A stretch of 25,874 nucleotides of DNA, from contig JBLHGU010000057.1 in NCBI GenBank assembly GCA_047615875.1, forward strand, positions 1-25,874, in the 5' to 3' direction. Position 1 is the first letter of the stretch, and each line of letters opens with the position of its first letter. A program made the position numbers and the translations under genes. The DNA is from JBLHGU01 sp047615875. Its GTDB lineage: Bacteria > Pseudomonadota > Gammaproteobacteria > Arenicellales > CAJQKF01. This document shows, in pieces, positions 24,602-25,874 of the stretch. The notes beneath the pieces are model-generated. The model searched no databases. It was not told the DNA's origin and saw only the letters and a list, made by a program, of their open reading frames with translations.

Positions 24602-25798
24602 ATGCAACTACCAGCTAAACTTGCGCATCCCCGGATTGATCTGGATAAGTTACGCAGCTATCGACTGGGGCGCCTACGCAAGGTTATGGCGGAACGTCAG
24701 GTTGATCTCGCCATCATAACCAACCCACTAAGCATGCGCTATGTTGCGGACTACTGGAATTATCCATTATTCCTGTCTCGTATTCCGTCCACCATACTAA
24801 TTGTTCCAGTTGAAGGTCCAATAGCAATCAGCGGAGCATATACAGATCGAGATAATCAGTTCGACATAACTCTGCCAATGTTTAACCTCACGGCCTTCGA
24901 TGGTGGAATTGAACAAACAGCTGAACCACAACGCTTTGCCGAATGGGTCAAAAGTTATATCGAGTCTGAACTGAATGGCCTTGGCAAACAGATTCGCGTA
25001 GGACTGGACCGCACAGATGCCGATGTTTTCAACGCTCTGGTAGATGCTGGTATACGTTGTTGTGACGTTACTCGTTTGGTTGAAGAAGCCAAAATGATAA
25101 AATCAGCGGAAGAAGTTCAATTGATTCGACATGCCGTAGCCGTAGCAGAACTCGGTATGCATAAAATGCGCGAAAATATGATTCCTGGTGTGACCGAGAA
25201 CGAACTATGGTCCTGGTTGCACCAGACCAATATCGCCCATGGTGGTTATTGGACCGATGGCAATATGCTGGCTTCAGGGCAACGTACCAATCCGTGGTTG
25301 CAGGATGCATCACACAAGCAAATTCAGGCTGGCGAAATCGTTGCCTTCGATTCCGACATGGTTGGACCAGATTGCTATTTCGCAGACGTCTCCCGTAGCT
25401 GGGTTTGTGGTGACAATAAGCCAACTGCCAATCAACAGGAGTTATTTGAGTACGCCTTTGAAGAAGTCACTCGAAATATAGAGTTAGCCAGACCCGGTGT
25501 TAGTTTCAGGGAATTTAGTGATAAGGCATTCCGGCAGCCCGAAAAATATCATGCCGGCCGATACCCGTGTGTAACCCATGGCGTTGGCATGTGTGATGAA
25601 TATCCCAAGATTCCCTACTTTCAAGATTGGTCGCAATCTGGCTACGACGGCGTAATTGAGCCAGGTATGGTGTTATGTATTGAGAGTTATGTAGGTGAGT
25701 CGGGCGGTAAGGAAGGTGTGAAGCTGGAAGAGCAAGTATTGGTTACTGAAAATGGCTACGAGAGGTTATCCTGTGTTCCACTGGATCTTCTTTGGTAG
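24602..25798 (+). CDS. M24 family metallohydrolase, DddP-like
   Basis: Pita-bread fold M24 protein of 398 residues; the N-terminal creatinase-like domain spans about 1-165. Five or six metal ligands are intact: D250 and D252 (FDSDMVG), D262 (ADVSR), H326 (THGVGMCDEYP), E361 (CIESYVG) and E376 (KLEEQV). Peptidases carry a second histidine seven residues after the first (HGxGxxxHE); here it is CDE, with D332 at position +6. As I recall it, this is the pattern of the DMSP lyase DddP, whose D377 (six after H371) is the catalytic base and Y366 (five before) binds substrate; Y321 and D332 are the matching residues. The spacing of the three aspartates (295/297/307 there, 250/252/262 here) and the block SGQRTNPWLQD also match. 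It lacks the roughly 45-residue N-terminal extension of DddP. Xaa-Pro peptidase is the alternative. No ribosome site is evident. Confidence 0.85.
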   Translation: MQLPAKLAHPRIDLDKLRSYRLGRLRKVMAERQVDLAIITNPLSMRYVADYWNYPLFLSRIPSTILIVPVEGPIAISGAYTDRDNQFDITLPMFNLTAFDGGIEQTAEPQRFAEWVKSYIESELNGLGKQIRVGLDRTDADVFNALVDAGIRCCDVTRLVEEAKMIKSAEEVQLIRHAVAVAELGMHKMRENMIPGVTENELWSWLHQTNIAHGGYWTDGNMLASGQRTNPWLQDASHKQIQAGEIVAFDSDMVGPDCYFADVSRSWVCGDNKPTANQQELFEYAFEEVTRNIELARPGVSFREFSDKAFRQPEKYHAGRYPCVTHGVGMCDEYPKIPYFQDWSQSGYDGVIEPGMVLCIESYVGESGGKEGVKLEEQVLVTENGYERLSCVPLDLLW

Positions 25799-25819
25799 AG
25801 TAGTTACCCACACTTACAC

Positions 25820-25874
25820 ATGATGTTGGAGGATGAATTTTCCCTTACACCACAAGAACCGCCCATCAGTGTTG
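25820..25874 (+). CDS. Possible start of a further gene, cut by the window edge
   Basis: After the M24 stop a frame starts with ATGATG at 25820 and reads MMLEDEFSLTPQEPPISV to the edge with no stop. A second frame from ATG at 25833 reads MNFPLHHKNRPSVL. GGAGG directly abuts the second ATG, too close to serve as its ribosome site, and the first has none. Both stretches are short; I cannot say which, if either, is real. Confidence 0.2.
   Translation, partial: MMLEDEFSLTPQEPPISV

Noticed and set aside
24602..25798. Reading the M24 gene as ectoine hydrolase (DoeA/EutD).
   Set aside because: As far as I recall, DoeA-type enzymes have a different block in place of HGVGMCDEYP; the residues here match DddP instead, and no other ectoine genes are present.

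Overview
The window reads as the chromosome of a gammaproteobacterium, most likely a marine heterotroph. The main reason is the block gmk-rpoZ-spoT-ridA-recG on the minus strand, which is a typical gammaproteobacterial order. It is followed by transport and oxidation genes of the kind common in marine heterotrophs. I see no tRNA, rRNA, CRISPR array, insertion sequence or phage gene. Almost all genes are on the minus strand; the two clear plus-strand genes are a MaoC-type hydratase and an M24 metallohydrolase. The genus cannot be fixed from the sequence alone.

Region 1 (1-8.3 kb), housekeeping. Read on the minus strand it runs pckA, gmk, rpoZ, spoT, ridA, recG. The omega subunit carries a long acidic repeat tail. 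recG has no ATG, GTG or TTG start that gives a full-length protein; it probably starts at a CTG overlapping the ridA stop codon. Two hairpins follow recG, and the first 310 bases hold no gene I can support.

Region 2 (8.5-15.75 kb), a dipeptide-type ABC importer operon. It runs dppA, dppB, dppC, dppD, dppF and then a choline-dehydrogenase-like GMC flavoenzyme. A strong hairpin lies between dppA and dppB. Divergent from dppA is a MaoC-like hydratase gene, and the shared upstream region holds operator-like palindromes, including two GTATAC boxes one helical turn apart.

Region 3 (16.5-19.6 kb), a complete tripartite tricarboxylate transporter, tctC-tctB-tctA. A perfect 16-base palindrome sits next to a good promoter in front of tctC.

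Region 4 (19.7-25.8 kb). On the minus strand are a duplicated-domain small protein, a cytoplasmic DMSO/biotin-sulfoxide reductase-type molybdoenzyme, an EamA-type exporter and a glutathione S-transferase. On the plus strand, divergent from these, is an M24 protein with the active-site pattern of the DMSP lyase DddP rather than of an aminopeptidase. Regions 2-4 together suggest uptake and breakdown of small organic compounds. A role in organosulfur (DMSP/DMSO) metabolism is a reasonable hypothesis but is not proven by the sequence.
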